Part shown: positions 1-10,106 of the stretch, piece after piece | Layout of the letters: every line of letters begins with the position of its first letter | How positions within the stretch are numbered: the stretch's first letter is position 1 | Assembly (NCBI GenBank): GCA_016617855.1 | Contig: JAECUM010001877.1 | Location: 62,001 to 126,000, forward strand | Origin: Megalonaias nervosa | Taxonomy: Eukaryota; Mollusca; Bivalvia; Unionida; Unionidae | Direction of reading: 5' to 3' | DNA length: 64,000 nucleotides | Notes under the pieces: model-generated | What the model saw: only the letters and a program-made list of their open reading frames with translations | Databases searched by the model: none | Told to the model about the DNA's origin: nothing | Translations under genes and position numbers: made by a program

Positions 1-2300
1 AAAATACCAACCCAGCAGGAGGAGGATGAAGAAGATGACAAAAAGAAGAAAGAGAATTTCATCTTTTTTTTTTCTTCTGAAATACTATACGGAACAAAGT
101 ACCGAACACTCTAAAATCACCATGAACGGAGCCAAAATCATTTGGATGAGTTACTTGGCCATGTCTTTGAGTCGTATGCCTAAAACATTGGAGTGACAGA
201 AATGGCCAAAGGCTATTTTTCGCACTTTTTCAATATCGAAGCCAATCAACACGCCGTTCTGCCCCATTTGCCTGATGTTTACTACTGCGGCCCCAACAAT
301 ATGCGCACCAAGCAACGAGAAGCTTTCTACGCTTGGTACCACACTCACGCTTTGGACCCCTTCGACTGTCACAAAGAAATGTTAAAGTATTGTCGATCCG
401 AAGTGGACATTTGATAGCGATGCTGTGGAAAATTTCGAGAATTGTTCATGGAGCACGGAGGGATTGATCCTTTGAAAAAAGCCTGCACCATTGCCAAAGC
501 GTGTTCCTTAGTGTACCGCAAACGATTTATGCCCGAGAAGACCCTGGCTGTCATTCGCTCTCAAATGACCAATTTTATCAAACGTCATTACTCGGTCAAA
601 GCCCTACATTACTTGTGCGACAAGGAAGACATACGCATCCAACATGCCAGAAACGGAGGAGGCGAAAAGACCATCAGAACATTCGGTGAATGAGTTTATC
701 GGTTGCTTATTTCACGGATGTCCGATCTGTTACCGTAAATGGTACACTAAAAATAAATTTGTACAACGTACCATGGAAAATGTGTACGAGGATGCTTGTC
801 AGCGGCGCTTAAAGTTAGAATAACAAGGATACCAAGTGGTGGAACACGAGTACGATCACCGTTTGAAAACTGATCCCGAGTTTAAATGCATCGTGGAATG
901 TTACAAGCTGGTGGACCCTCTGAACCCGCGGAACAGTTTGTATGGAGGACGGACGAATGCCACCTGTTTGCTATACCACGCCTACGAGGAGAAAGGGGAA
1001 GAAATCAAATGCTTGGGACGTGTGTCCGCTGTATCCTTACGTGTGCAAATATTGTCACTTTTCTGCAGGGCACCCTCAATTGCTGATGGAACACATCGAC
1101 CTGGACAACATTCGACAATACGAAGGACTGATTAAATGTCAATTCTTGCCTCCCACAGACTTGTACCATCCAGTTTCACCTCACCACTGCCAGGGAAAAC
1201 TGATGTTTCCCTTGTACCGTACTTGTGCCGAAATGTGCAACCAAGACCGACCTTGTCAGCACACCCAGGAAAAATGCGCCTTGACATGAACGTGGGTCAG
1301 CGTGGAATTGTTCAAAACGCTGGACCTGGGATACCAACTGTTAGAAGTGTACAAAGTTTACCTCTTCCCAAGACAGAACAGTACCACAAGGGTGACAAGA
1401 CTCAAAAAGGCATTTTCGCAGTCTACGTGGATGCCTTTTTGAAATTGAAACAAGAAACCAGTGACTATCCTTCCTGGTGCCACACTTCAGAAAACCAAAA
1501 GAAATTCAAAGAGAAATACTTGGAGGAGGAAGGCATCACTTTAGACCACATCGAGACAAACGAAGGTCGACGATCGTTTGCTAAAAGGATGTTAAATGCT
1601 TGTGGGGCAAAATGACACAACGACCTTGTTTACCCAAGACGGAGTATTTGACAGAACCTTCCCGCTACTTGCAGATGATTCACGAGAAAACCAAATACAT
1701 GAAACACGTGGACATCATTCGTGAAGACTTGATCTTAGTCAATTGCGAAGAAGAGCTGAACTTTGTACAGTCCGCAGAATTTGGAAATGTGGTCATTGCA
1801 GCCTACGTGACAGCTCATGCTCGCTTAAAATTGTACGAAGCTTTACACCAATTAGGGGATCATGTGCTGTATTTTGACACGGACAGTTGCATCTACATCA
1901 ATCGCCTGGGTCACCGACACCCTGACATCGAGCCTGGACGGACTAGTATCCCAACGACAAAATTGTAAGTTTTGTTAGCGGCGGTCCCAAAAAGTACGGT
2001 TACGAATACCGGAACCCCCAAGGAGAAGTGCACACCGAGAGTAAAGTGAAAGGATTGACTCTCAATTATCGCACTAGTCAAGTGGTGAACTTTGGGAGTA
2101 TTGAAAGAAGTCTAGCAGGCTGGAGAGGATAAACATTTTAAAGTGACCACTTACCAACCTCACAAGATTTTACGTTTAGCCTCACACTAAATCGTCAGTT
2201 GGCCTTTGGAAAAAGTGTATCAAATTGTGTACCAGATGCGGGCGCGGCTTCTCAACCACTTCACTTTACCGTACTTTCGATATTGGACAGTATATAAAAG
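1..2300 (+). pseudogene. polB: Protein-primed-type family-B DNA polymerase, 5' end outside window, many breaks
   Basis: This is the replicative polymerase of element A. In order in different frames I see: the motif KGYFSHFFN followed by YCRSEVDI (exonuclease region, 193-414); a segment with KALHYLCDKEDIRIQHA (442-693); a segment with EFIGCLFHGCP (about 690-720); a finger/palm segment ending FAKRMLN (to about 1,600); then WGK and, in the frame 1,600-1,968, the palm motif YFDTDS. A final KVKGLTLN-like segment lies near 2,045-2,070. These motifs in this order fit the organellar/viral family-B polymerases used by Polintons. At least six frame changes or stops break it. The N-terminal part is missing to the left. 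The separately encoded N-terminal-type protein seen in A' at 60,487 is probably also outside the window here. Confidence 0.9.
2291..2299 (+). promoter_or_regulatory. TATA box upstream of the small ORF and BIR gene
   Basis: The sequence TATATAAAAG lies 57 bases before the ATG at 2,356. Similar TATA boxes lie 17 to 60 bases before the start codons of three further genes in this element, which supports a real promoter. Confidence 0.55.
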
Positions 2301-2355
2301 GGGAAAACGTCCAAGACAGATAGTTCATTGTGACTACCATTGCCAAGCGAGAACG

Positions 2356-2553
2356 ATGAATCCTAACAAACAGACACCATTCAAATTCGGTGATTCTCAA
2401 GTGGAGTTCAATACTGTGCCTTCAGATGGCAGGGATGCTTTGCTATGTGACTTCAGCGATTCAGTACCAGATCACGGAAACTTTCCTATAACTACTACTA
2501 CTACAATACCTACCATGGAAAGTAATGCTGTGCCTGTCAAACCTGATGGATGA
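2356..2553 (+). CDS. Small unknown protein, 65 aa, element A
   Basis: This short frame starts with ATG 57 bases downstream of a good TATA box and ends just before the BIR-domain frame. It begins MNPNKQTPFKFGDSQVEFN and has a Thr-rich stretch near its end. No domain is recognised. It may be an independent small gene or the 5' part of a longer BIR-protein gene broken by frameshift: the frame from 2,547 stays open to about 2,700 with a short hydrophobic stretch (LVIVDSLLVFLV). I cannot choose between these. Confidence 0.4.
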   Translation: MNPNKQTPFKFGDSQVEFNTVPSDGRDALLCDFSDSVPDHGNFPITTTTTIPTMESNAVPVKPDG

Positions 2554-2645
2554 GAAAGCAATGCCACTTGTTATCGTGGACTCTTTACTGGTTTTCTTGG
2601 TCAATGCCATCCTGCACGTGAAACCATGCGGCTACCACCCTACGG

Positions 2646-2987
2646 ATGTCATCCATGCCCGAGCAAACTACTGCGAATTCACTGTGCCCTCATCGAAATG
2701 AACCTGTGAAAGAAGAATGTTCGTTTCCTGTGCGTTTGTCCGAATACTGCGACTGTGAAAGTCGATTCCAAACCTTCCAAGGAAAATGTCCTAAATATCT
2801 GGGAGGACCTACCCCCGAAGAAGTAACCAGAGCTGGATTTATGTACTTGGGCGAAGGCGATAAAGTCAAGTGCTTCAGATGCGGTGCGTCACTTCACGAG
2901 TGCGAACAGAAAGATTCCGCTTATCTGGAACATGCTCAATGGTCTCCGCACTGTCACTATCTATCTTTAGTGGGGCGACCTCAGTAA
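2646..2987 (+). CDS. BIR-domain (IAP-like) protein, 113 aa
   Basis: The product carries one baculovirus IAP repeat. The zinc ligands are visible as CFRC (C-x2-C), then about 16 residues on an H, and HAQWSPHC (H-x6-C). The upstream part, RLSEYCDCESRFQTF, and the segment TPEEVTRAGFMYLGEGDKVKC have the usual BIR layout. BIR proteins of animal DNA viruses and baculoviruses bind caspases or other BIR partners and block apoptosis; that role is inferred here from the family. There is no RING finger in the frame, so it is a single-BIR form, or truncated. The ATG at 2,646 has a second ATG nine bases downstream. The usual conserved Trp after the Gly of the zinc loop is not seen. Confidence 0.75.
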   Translation: MSSMPEQTTANSLCPHRNEPVKEECSFPVRLSEYCDCESRFQTFQGKCPKYLGGPTPEEVTRAGFMYLGEGDKVKCFRCGASLHECEQKDSAYLEHAQWSPHCHYLSLVGRPQ

Positions 2988-3276
2988 TCTCTTGACGGAT
3001 ACTTTACAAGAGAACATTTGTGGTTTGCCTGTGGAGTTGAGAGAACGCATTTACCGAGAGTTTGTCAAAATACAAGTCCAACGCAAAGAACAATTGCATT
3101 CGTTATGTCACCAATGTTGGAACCAATGGTACCTGAATGCTATAAGAGGACCGATTCATTTGAAAGAGTTCCAATGGTCACATATTGATCAACTACCCAA
3201 GGGTCAGAAGGCTTTGGTTGCTGCTGATTCTACTTACATAGTTCCATACTACAACGAATTCCAGAGGAAGACTTAG
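2986..3276 (+). pseudogene. Unknown reading frame following the BIR gene, no ATG start
   Basis: An open frame of about 95 codons follows the BIR gene directly but has no ATG. It contains a short helix-rich stretch (GLPVELRERIYREFVK) that faintly recalls F-box or SOCS-box helices, then a Cys/Trp cluster (LCHQCWNQWYLN). This is too little for a family assignment. It is probably the 3' part of the BIR gene or of a neighbour that has lost its start. Confidence 0.35.
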
Positions 3277-3422
3277 AGAATTACGCGATCAAATTTTGTC
3301 TGTAGACGAAAATTCTGTGTGGTGTGTGGTGTGTGAACTAGTGACTATACTATTTAGATATGTCGACGGTGTACAATCATTTCTGTGCAAAAACTACACT
3401 TATTATCTCCGACAAAAAGAGG

Positions 3423-3429
3423 TATAAAA
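3423..3429 (+). promoter_or_regulatory. TATA box upstream of the 3,440 gene
   Basis: GGTATAAAATC lies 17 bases before the ATG at 3,440. The distance is short for a TATA box acting on this ATG, so translation could start at a later ATG. Confidence 0.45.
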
Positions 3430-3439
3430 TCTTGCTACC

Positions 3440-4116
3440 ATGCCACGATCTTTATCATTAGTGATACAACAATTGCCGTGGAAAGAAATTAATGACAGTA
3501 TTCAGACTGTAGCGGATTACCAACACTTTTTAAGAGAACTGTATCCAATGAACTTGGGTCATTGTGTGGTGTGTGCCTTAGTGACCTCCTTTCTGGGATT
3601 TCGATTACCGGTACCAGCCGATTCCTTGTGGGCTCTTTAAGATCTGTACTGTGAGGTACCACCAAAAACATGAGGATGTTACCTTTAAATGTACACGAGA
3701 GACTCATTCTGTTAAAAGCCTTGCGCTTTCATCTCGATACTTCTTTACCTCTGCGAAAAAAAATATTCGTCAACTTTTAATCACTGAAGATGTTTACGAC
3801 GTGTGAGTAGCTTCTGACTTACACCCTCACTGGCCAGGTGTACGTGACTGGGAAAGTTTGGGTATCGAGGCTTGGACAAAAGAAGCAGCAAACTATGCCC
3901 CATATTTGTGATCATAAATTCAAATGTTCAGTGCCAAAAGTAACTTTTAATCTTGTGTTAGCCACAGTGCCAAAAGATGAATCCGACACCCAGGAAAGCC
4001 ACTCCATTCAGGACAGGACCATCATTGACATGGACATTCCCGAAAGGCCATTCCAGGAGGACCCCTGTGTGACTACCAAGTGTAGAGCCTCTAAGAACAT
4101 TACAAACTGTCCTTAG
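3440..4116 (+). pseudogene. Unknown element A gene, broken into several frames
   Basis: A frame of 66 codons starts at ATG 3,440 behind a TATA box (MPRSLSLVIQQLPW...). Fragments in other frames follow, including 3,838-4,116, which ends KCRASKNITNCP. No domain is recognised. The succession of short frames without intergenic signals up to the tandem repeat at 4,130 suggests one decayed gene. The gene boundaries are inferred. Confidence 0.4.
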
Positions 4117-4129
4117 GACACTACACCTT

Positions 4130-4222
4130 CGTCACCAAAAATGTTGTACAGTGACTTGTTTATATTCCACTTTGGTCTCGTCACCAAAAATGTTGCACAG
4201 TGACTTGTTTATATTCCACTTT
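4130..4222 (+). repeat. 49-bp tandem duplication (two copies)
   Basis: The unit beginning CGTCACCAAAAATGTTG and ending TATTCCACTTT occurs twice in direct succession with one or two differences. It lies in the 3' untranslated stretch before the ATPase gene. Confidence 0.85.
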
Positions 4223-4312
4223 AATCGTTTTGATGTGTATTTTATCGATGTACTTAACCATTTGGATTTTATGTAATTTTGTCTTTCGTGTTCAATTTTA
4301 AAAATATTTTGA

Positions 4313-4318
4313 AATAAA
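4313..4318 (+). terminator. AATAAA polyadenylation signal
   Basis: AATAAA is followed within about 20 bases by an A-run, and the next gene's TATA box lies about 20 bases further. It fits the 3' end of the preceding transcription unit. Confidence 0.5.
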
Positions 4319-4336
4319 CGTGTCCTGAAAAAAAAG

Positions 4337-4343
4337 TATAAAA
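4337..4343 (+). promoter_or_regulatory. TATA box of the ATPase gene
   Basis: GTATAAAAAC lies 53 bases before the ATPase ATG at 4,390. Confidence 0.6.
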
Positions 4344-4389
4344 ACTCTTCTCTTGTCTGTGTTCATTTCAAATTGACATTCCCTTCACT

Positions 4390-5098
4390 ATGGCTACCTC
4401 TGCTGTCTCTTCTCCCTCTTCCACCACTTTGAAAGTCATCGACGAAAACATACATCGTGCTAGTTGGGAGGCCTTGTATCTTCGCCATCCCTTTAACATG
4501 TTAATTGCTGGAACGAACTGCTCAGGCAAAACCGGATTTGTCAAACATGTGATCGAACATAAACATTATTTGATCGATCGTCCATCTCAACGTACCGTGT
4601 GGTGTTACAAAGAGTGGCAGTCGGCGTACAGTCTCCAGCGAGAAAGTCAAGGTAATTTCATCGAGTTTGCTGAAGGCATTCCTCGCGAAGACGACGGGAT
4701 CGTGTCTGATCCCAGTCAAACCCATCTGTCATCTTCGATGACATGTTAAGAGAAGACGAAGAAGAAATTAAACTGGTTAAAGGGCATCATTGTAATGCCA
4801 GTGTCATTTACATCACCCAAAATTTGTTTCAACAAAGTAAAGCCCATCGCACTATCAGTCTCGGTACTCATTACGTGATTTTGTTTAAAAGCCCTAGAGA
4901 TAAATCGCAAGTGCAAGTGTTAGCCAAACAGTTAGGAACTCCTTGGCTGACTCATGTGTACGACAATGACACTCAAACCCCATCACCTATTTACTCATGG
5001 ATTTAAAACCCACCCACCCCGATTATTTGCGATTTTGTACCCATCTGTTTCACCACTGGTGCCAAGACCGAGGGCCGGTCGTGTACACGTCCCCGTCA
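4390..5098 (+). pseudogene. FtsK/HerA (A32-type) genome-packaging ATPase, two frameshifts
   Basis: This is the ATP-driven DNA-packaging motor of the element. The first frame has a clean Walker A loop, GTNCSGKT (residues 41-48), preceded by a hydrophobic strand FNMLIA. The frame breaks near 4,720. The Walker B strand (VIFDDML) and the following segment YITQNLFQQSK are read in the next frame (to 5,006). A second shift near 4,990 moves the C-terminal part, starting LMDLKP, into a third frame that ends about 5,098. ATPases of this size and motif order sit next to capsid genes in Polintons and virophages. The start is the first ATG behind a TATA box. Confidence 0.88.
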
Positions 5099-5112
5099 AC
5101 TTAAAAACCATC

Positions 5113-5119
5113 TATAAAA
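5113..5119 (+). promoter_or_regulatory. TATA box of the core-like gene
   Basis: CTATAAAAGC lies 45 bases before the ATG at 5,158. Confidence 0.6.
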
Positions 5120-5157
5120 GCCTCAGACACTTTTGGTCTCTCTCATACATCGTCAAC

Positions 5158-5950
5158 ATGACTTCCCTTCAGTTTCATCTTCCCGTCAAATTAAATCGTG
5201 CCTTGTACGGCATCAGTCGCGAAAAATCCACAAATAAGTGCTCGTGTCTTAGAAGCCAGTCTCAGAGAAGCCTTACGATGGTTTACGGTGACAGCCCGTC
5301 AATTACTGCAAGGCATGATTCACATTCCACATCAAACCAAACGCTTTTTTGAAAGAAACAAAATAGGCTTGACGCAACTGGCAGATCTCCGCATCGACAA
5401 TCAAGCCAAAAAGCAAATCATTTTGAAACCTGGAGTTAGCGGTTCTCTAGGAGATGTCATCATTCGCTCCCTCTTAAAATGGGATCCCAATGCCCCCAAA
5501 TTCATCCCCAAGAAAAAAGCCACTCTCCGACCCAAAGGTACCCAGAAGAATAAGAGCAGTGGTGTCAAGACCAGGTCACAGCCCCAGAGAAAGAAAAGTC
5601 CCCAGAAAAGACCCCAGAAAACAGCTTCTTCCCGCAAGAGAGGCACTTCGGCCAGGACACAACCTTACATCCCCAAACCAAGACCTGTAGCCACGATGAC
5701 CGCGTCTCTAGTAGCCACAGGTTCTTCCACGTTTTCGTTACTGATGTCTGCCAAACCCAATTTGACACCATTTATTCCCTATTTGATGAGAAAATGCGAA
5801 CCCGTGCCTCCAGGAACTTCACCTCCATCGGTAACAGCCTCCACATCCTTAGCTGTCCAAGAGAGATCGGACATGTTACAGAGTTTAATGATTTATTCAA
5901 ACAAGAACTGTCCCGATTTAGTCCGTTGCAAACCCCTCCAGGACGCGTGA
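5158..5950 (+). pseudogene. Basic core-like virion protein, frameshifted near its N terminus
   Basis: The gene starts with ATG 5,158 (MTSLQFHLPVKLNRALYGI) and switches frame near 5,240 into an open stretch that runs to 5,950. The central part after LADLRIDNQAKKQI is followed by about 60 residues extremely rich in Lys, Arg, Ser and Pro (KKKATLRPKG, KSPQKRPQK). Such a composition fits a DNA-condensing core protein like those of adenoviruses and adintoviruses. The Ser/Thr-rich C-terminal third has no recognisable motif. The function is inferred from composition and from the position between ATPase and capsid genes. Confidence 0.6.
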
Positions 5951-6011
5951 TGCCTGTCATCAAGATGATACGACGTAGAGACATTCATTGGCGACGCATT
6001 TCACTATAAAC

Positions 6012-6191
6012 ATGACCTGTTACAACCATGGGTATCAGTGTTTTTGTGCTCCTGAACGCCAAATGATGTCCTCTAAAAGAAGTGCACACCACCACCATCG
6101 TCGTTCTCCTGTCCAAAAAGGAAAAGGGAAAAGAAAAGGACAGTCTCGTCGTTTGACCTCGCATCCGAAAAAACACTTGGCCAAGCATTGA
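6012..6191 (+). CDS. Small Cys/His- and Lys/Arg-rich basic protein
   Basis: The frame from ATG 6,012 begins MTCYNHGYQCFCAPE and continues with a His run (HHHHRR) and Lys/Arg-rich repeats (KGKGKRKG) to a stop at 6,191. A TATA-like CTATAAA lies just before the ATG. It may be a small nucleic-acid-binding core peptide (like adenovirus mu), or the N-terminal part of the following protein separated by a frameshift, because both are strongly basic and overlap by a few bases. Confidence 0.45.
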   Translation: MTCYNHGYQCFCAPERQMMSSKRSAHHHHRRSPVQKGKGKRKGQSRRLTSHPKKHLAKH

Positions 6192-6853
6192 CGTCTACCC
6201 CAAAAAGACCCCATCGTCCAAAGAAAAAGAGGAGCAGCCAAAGGGGAGGATTGTTTGGCGATATAGAAAAAAGTCATCACATTTTTTACGAAGCAATAGT
6301 CAAAGAGTTCGTCAAAAAGACTGGTTACACACCCTTCTACCTACTCCCCCCCCAAAAAAATAAGATAAATTGGTGTGTGCCAAGTCATCGACGTCAGTAT
6401 ATATTTTGTGTGTGCCCCAGAAGAAACACAGATGTCACCCCCAGAAGCCATCCCTCTTCTACCCCCAAAGGAAAGAAAAGGAAAGGACTGCCTCCTGGTT
6501 TAGCCAAACGTTGGGACGTATTGTCCGTCGTGTTCAAAGCCCCACCACCCATGCGAAAACAAATCATTCAAACAGCCTCCAAACACGTTATCGATACCGT
6601 GTTCGAATGTTGTCTGAATGTCTTAAAAGGAACGATATCTTTGTCTCAACATCAGAAAGAATGCTTAGCCAAGCATCGACACGTTCTTTGCCAAATGGTC
6701 CAAAAGAAAATACCCATCCGTCAAAAGAAAGAGATGTTGGTACAACGCGGAGGATTTATGCACCTGTTGTTAGCACCCACACTAAAAGCCACATTGGCAC
6801 CACTGATTACGGGCCACGTGAGAGCTACTGCTTCCCAAATGGCACAAAGATAA
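6188..6853 (+). CDS. Conserved Polinton late protein with KGGF-type C-terminal motif, about 220 aa
   Basis: The frame has no ATG at its beginning, so its N terminus probably lies in the overlapping basic frame upstream. The first half is Lys/Arg/Pro-rich. The second half has a cysteine-bearing helix (VFECCLNVLKGTISLS), then a run of basic helices, then QRGGFMHLLLAPTL, a short hydrophobic segment. The order 'Cys helix with NVLKG, basic linker, [KQ][KR]GGF + hydrophobic tail' recurs in an uncharacterised protein family of many animal Polintons, next to the integrase and capsid genes. The function is unknown; the hydrophobic tail and basic body would suit a virion or membrane-active protein. Confidence 0.6.
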   Translation: MTSTPKRPHRPKKKRSSQRGGLFGDIEKSHHIFYEAIVKEFVKKTGYTPFYLLPPQKNKINWCVPSHRRQYIFCVCPRRNTDVTPRSHPSSTPKGKKRKGLPPGLAKRWDVLSVVFKAPPPMRKQIIQTASKHVIDTVFECCLNVLKGTISLSQHQKECLAKHRHVLCQMVQKKIPIRQKKEMLVQRGGFMHLLLAPTLKATLAPLITGHVRATASQMAQR

Positions 6854-6880
6854 AAAGGATCAAGAAGATAAAGGGGACGT

Positions 6881-7201
6881 ATGGAATTAAAAGATCTCAG
6901 ACATGACCTTTGGAATCTGATGAAAGCACGAAAACTGATTTTAGTGCCTTATAAACGATGGATGGAATTCCATCGTTGGCAAGAACAACGGACCCCGCAT
7001 TTACCTCTCAATCCTCATTTGACCGAAATGTCCCAGTTACAACACGAATTGCGATCGTTGATGGATCTCAACGATTTGTCAGAAAAGGAAAAATCGCAAC
7101 GGTACGGTAAAGTGTTACGGCGACTTCAACTCTTTCACCAGAAAGCTTTAGACGAAACAGCTCAACCGACTCTTAAAGATTTTAAGACCCTGATAAAACG
7201 T
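6881..7201 (+). pseudogene. Polinton-associated helical protein, 5' part, split by the retrotransposon
   Basis: ATG 6,881 opens a frame (MELKDLRHDLWNLMKARK) that reads without a break into the LTR at 7,202. The segment EMSQLQHELRSLM...LSEKEKSQRYGKVLRRLQLF is amphipathic and helical and resembles an uncharacterised Polinton family found just before the integrase. The gene continues on the far side of the insertion at 13,251, where the reading frame is kept once one copy of the 4-bp target duplication is discounted. It was therefore open when the retrotransposon arrived. Confidence 0.6.
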
Positions 7202-8122
7202 TGTTACGTGAGTAGGCTAGTACATAGTAACAAAGAAAATAGTGAAGCCAACAAGCTTTGTAAATTTAACAAAATAATTTATTTTCCTAGAAAATAAAGT
7301 AAAAATATGAAATAAGACTTACAGTTTGTGAATATAATCCAAAAATTAATCCTAGAGTTTAAAAATATAAGTCCTATCGCTAAACAGTTCTAATTGAATC
7401 CAAGTTCAAATCTCGATGAAGTTCCAAGATGGAAGGCGATGACGTCTTCCATAACCAGTTTTGTGCTGATGTGTCAACAGTTCCTTGTTGAATCTCCAAA
7501 AATATAATTCCGGCTTTAGAATTCCGAATAATTTTTAGTAAATGTCTTTGTCCAAGAATTTCGGTGAACACACGTAAGGTCTCCAGGAAAATAAATAAAA
7601 AACTCAATTCAAATGGCAACAAAAGGAATACCTTTCAGCCTGAAGGTATGATTTACAACTGACTCAGAAACACTGAGATTGAGTATTAAACCCAAAATAA
7701 GAACGCAGTTTAATACCGGCGTGATAGGTCACGTGATCACTTAATTCAAACAGCGCAGTAAAAAATATGTCAATTATCACGTAGGCTAGTATAGCCTTAG
7801 CTAAGAATCAATGATTCCCACACTGGAAATGAACATAAAAATAGTTGTTTAAAAAAATAGATCTGACACGCAAGCCAGGAATGCCCTTGATTACGACCAA
7901 TGATTTCCACTCAATGCTTACGAAATTTCTTAATCAAGGACAGGAAAAAGGTCAGCTAAAAATACAATGAAGCAACAGTGATTATTTACTAGAACTGAAC
8001 TGATTTTTCTAGAAAAATGTCAAATCCAGTGAATAAAGTTATCATAACATGTACTGAAATAAAAATAAAATAAAAAAAAATTAAAACTAACATACAAGCA
8101 ATTAAATTACATATACGTAACA
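7202..8122 (-). repeat. LTR (3' LTR of the minus-strand gypsy element)
   Basis: The repeat starts TGTTACGTGAGTAGG and ends ATATACGTAACA, with a matching inverted terminus. It is collinear with 12,317-13,246 and, in inverse orientation, with 10,107-11,024. It has no coding capacity. Confidence 0.9.
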
Positions 8123-8261
8123 CTTACTCCCATAAAGAAAAAGAAAGATTTATATAATAAAGCTTTCCTTTTACCATATGTTAATTATACATGAGGTAAA
8201 AAAAAATTACATAAGAAGAACTCTTATGAATTATATAAGGTGTACATGAAATAATATTTCT

Positions 8262-9275
8262 ATACACGGGAAAGTGCATCTGCAATTAAATTGTCTTTTC
8301 CCTTGATGTACCTGATGTCAAGATTATATTCTTGTAAAAACAAACTCCACCTTAATAATCTTTGTTTTTCATATTGTCGATGAAAGTAAGGGGGTTGTGG
8401 TCACTAAACACAACAATCAGAGAAGGAGCTGAACTAAGGTAAACTTCAAAATGCCGTAATGCCAACATTAAAGCCAAACATTCCTTCTCGATTGTTGAGT
8501 AATTTCTTTGGTGTTTATTTAATTTCTTAGAGAAATAGCACACTGGATGATCAACACCATTTCTATCTTCTTGAATCAAAACTGCTCCAACCCCAACATT
8601 ACTTGCATCAACAGACAGTTTAAAAGATTGACTGAAATTTGGAGCTGTAAGAACCGGCGCACTTTTAAGTATGGCCTTTAACTTATCAAAGGCCTCCTGA
8701 TATTTTTCAGTCCAAAGAAACTTGTTTTTCTTGCTCAATAAATTTGTTAGGGTTTCAGCAATATTATAAAAATTGGTTTAACTTGTCCATGTCCCACAAT
8801 ATGTCCTAGAAAGTTGCACAAGCACGGCAGAACTCACTTTTAGATAAATTGATTGTCAAACTTGCATCAGTGAGTCTGTCAAAGAATTTCCGAATCGTGG
8901 CTACATGTTCTTTCCAGGTGTCGTTGTAGAAGATGTCGTCATCAATGTAAGCATCACAATTATCTAGACCAGAGGTAATCATATTCATCAAACGTTGAAA
9001 GGTACTTGGGGAACTCTTCATCCCGAACGGCATTACTTTATATTGATAGAGTCCATCTGGTGTCACAAATGCCAAAATCTCCTTTGCCCTTTCCGTTAGT
9101 GGAATTTGCCAAAATCCTTTCAGAAGGTCAAATTAGGTGACTTACTTGGCATTTCTAATTTTATCAATGCAGTCATCGATTCTTGGTAATGGAAATGAAT
9201 CTGTTTTTGACACACTGTTCACCTTCCTATAATCAGTGCACATACGGAAAGTTTTATCCGGTTTCGAAACAAGTA
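8262..9275 (-). pseudogene. pol: Gypsy reverse transcriptase and RNase H
   Basis: On the - strand, from 9,275 downward, the reverse transcriptase shows SFPLPRIDDCIDKI, then (in ORF 9,075-8,806) QYKVMPFGMKSSPSTFQRLM and the catalytic YIDDDIF. After a break near 8,770 the RNase H domain follows in 8,738-8,352 (FKLSVDASNVGVGAVL with the first Asp, EKECLALMLALRHF with the Glu, SDHNPLTF with the second Asp), and ends DALSRV near 8,268. These are Ty3/gypsy-type motifs. The LTR begins about 140 bases after the RNase H end, leaving no room for an integrase, which in most gypsy elements lies here. Confidence 0.88.
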
Positions 9276-9297
9276 TACATGAGTATAACAATTTATC

Positions 9298-10005
9298 AAA
9301 GCTTTTCTAGGACATGCTGTGGGACATGGACAAGTTAAACCTATAGATGCTAAGGTCAAGGTTATCTCTGAATTCCCTGTGACTGTCAGTAAAAAGCGGC
9401 TGATGCGATGTTTAGGTATGGTTGGATACTATCGGAAATTTTGTTTCAATTTTTCTAATATTGCTGAACCGCTGACAAACTTGTTGAGCAAGAAAAACAA
9501 GTTTCTATGGACTGAAAAATGTCAAGCTGCTTTTGATAGGTTAAAAACCATACTTAAAAGTGCACCGGTTCTTACAGCTCCAAATTTCAGTCAATCTTTT
9601 AAACTATTTGTTGATGCAAGTGATTTTGGGGTTAGAGCAGTTTTGATTCTTGAAGATAGAAATGGCGTTGATCATCCAGTGTGCTATGTCTCTAAGAAAT
9701 TAAATAAGCACCAAAGAAATTACTCAATAATTGAGAAGGAATGTTTGGCTTTAATATTGGCATTACAGCATCTTGAAGTTTACATTTGTACAGCAGCTTC
9801 TTCGGTTGTTGTGTTAAGTGATCACAACTCCCTTACTTTCATCGACAAGATGAAAAACAAAAATCAAAGATTATTAAGGTGGAGTTTGCTTTTACAAGAA
9901 TATAATCTTGACATCAGGCACATCAAGGGAAAAGACAATTTAATTGCAGATGCACTTTCCCGTGTATTGAAATATTTTTTTATGTACACTTTGTATAGTT
10001 CATAA
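9298..10005 (+). pseudogene. pol: Inverted copy of gypsy RNase H (connection + RNase H domains), no palm
   Basis: The + strand frame starts within the post-palm connection (VGYYRKFCFNFSNIAEPL) and runs through an RNase H domain nearly identical to the minus-strand copy ([52 protein letters not shown]). The reverse-transcriptase palm is absent. It is followed by an LTR in the same orientation, so it is the 3' part of a second element or an inverted duplicate of the first, placed head to head with it. Confidence 0.85.
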
Positions 10006-10106
10006 GCGTTTTCGAATGTAATTTTATTTTTATCTCGTGTATAATTTACATATGGTAAAAAGAAAGCTTTATTACATAAATCATTTTTTTTTGTTTATGG
10101 GTGAAG

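Noticed and set aside
5401..5984. Minus-strand frames opposite the basic core-like gene
   Set aside because: Phe/Leu/Trp-rich shadows of Lys/Arg codons; no motif.
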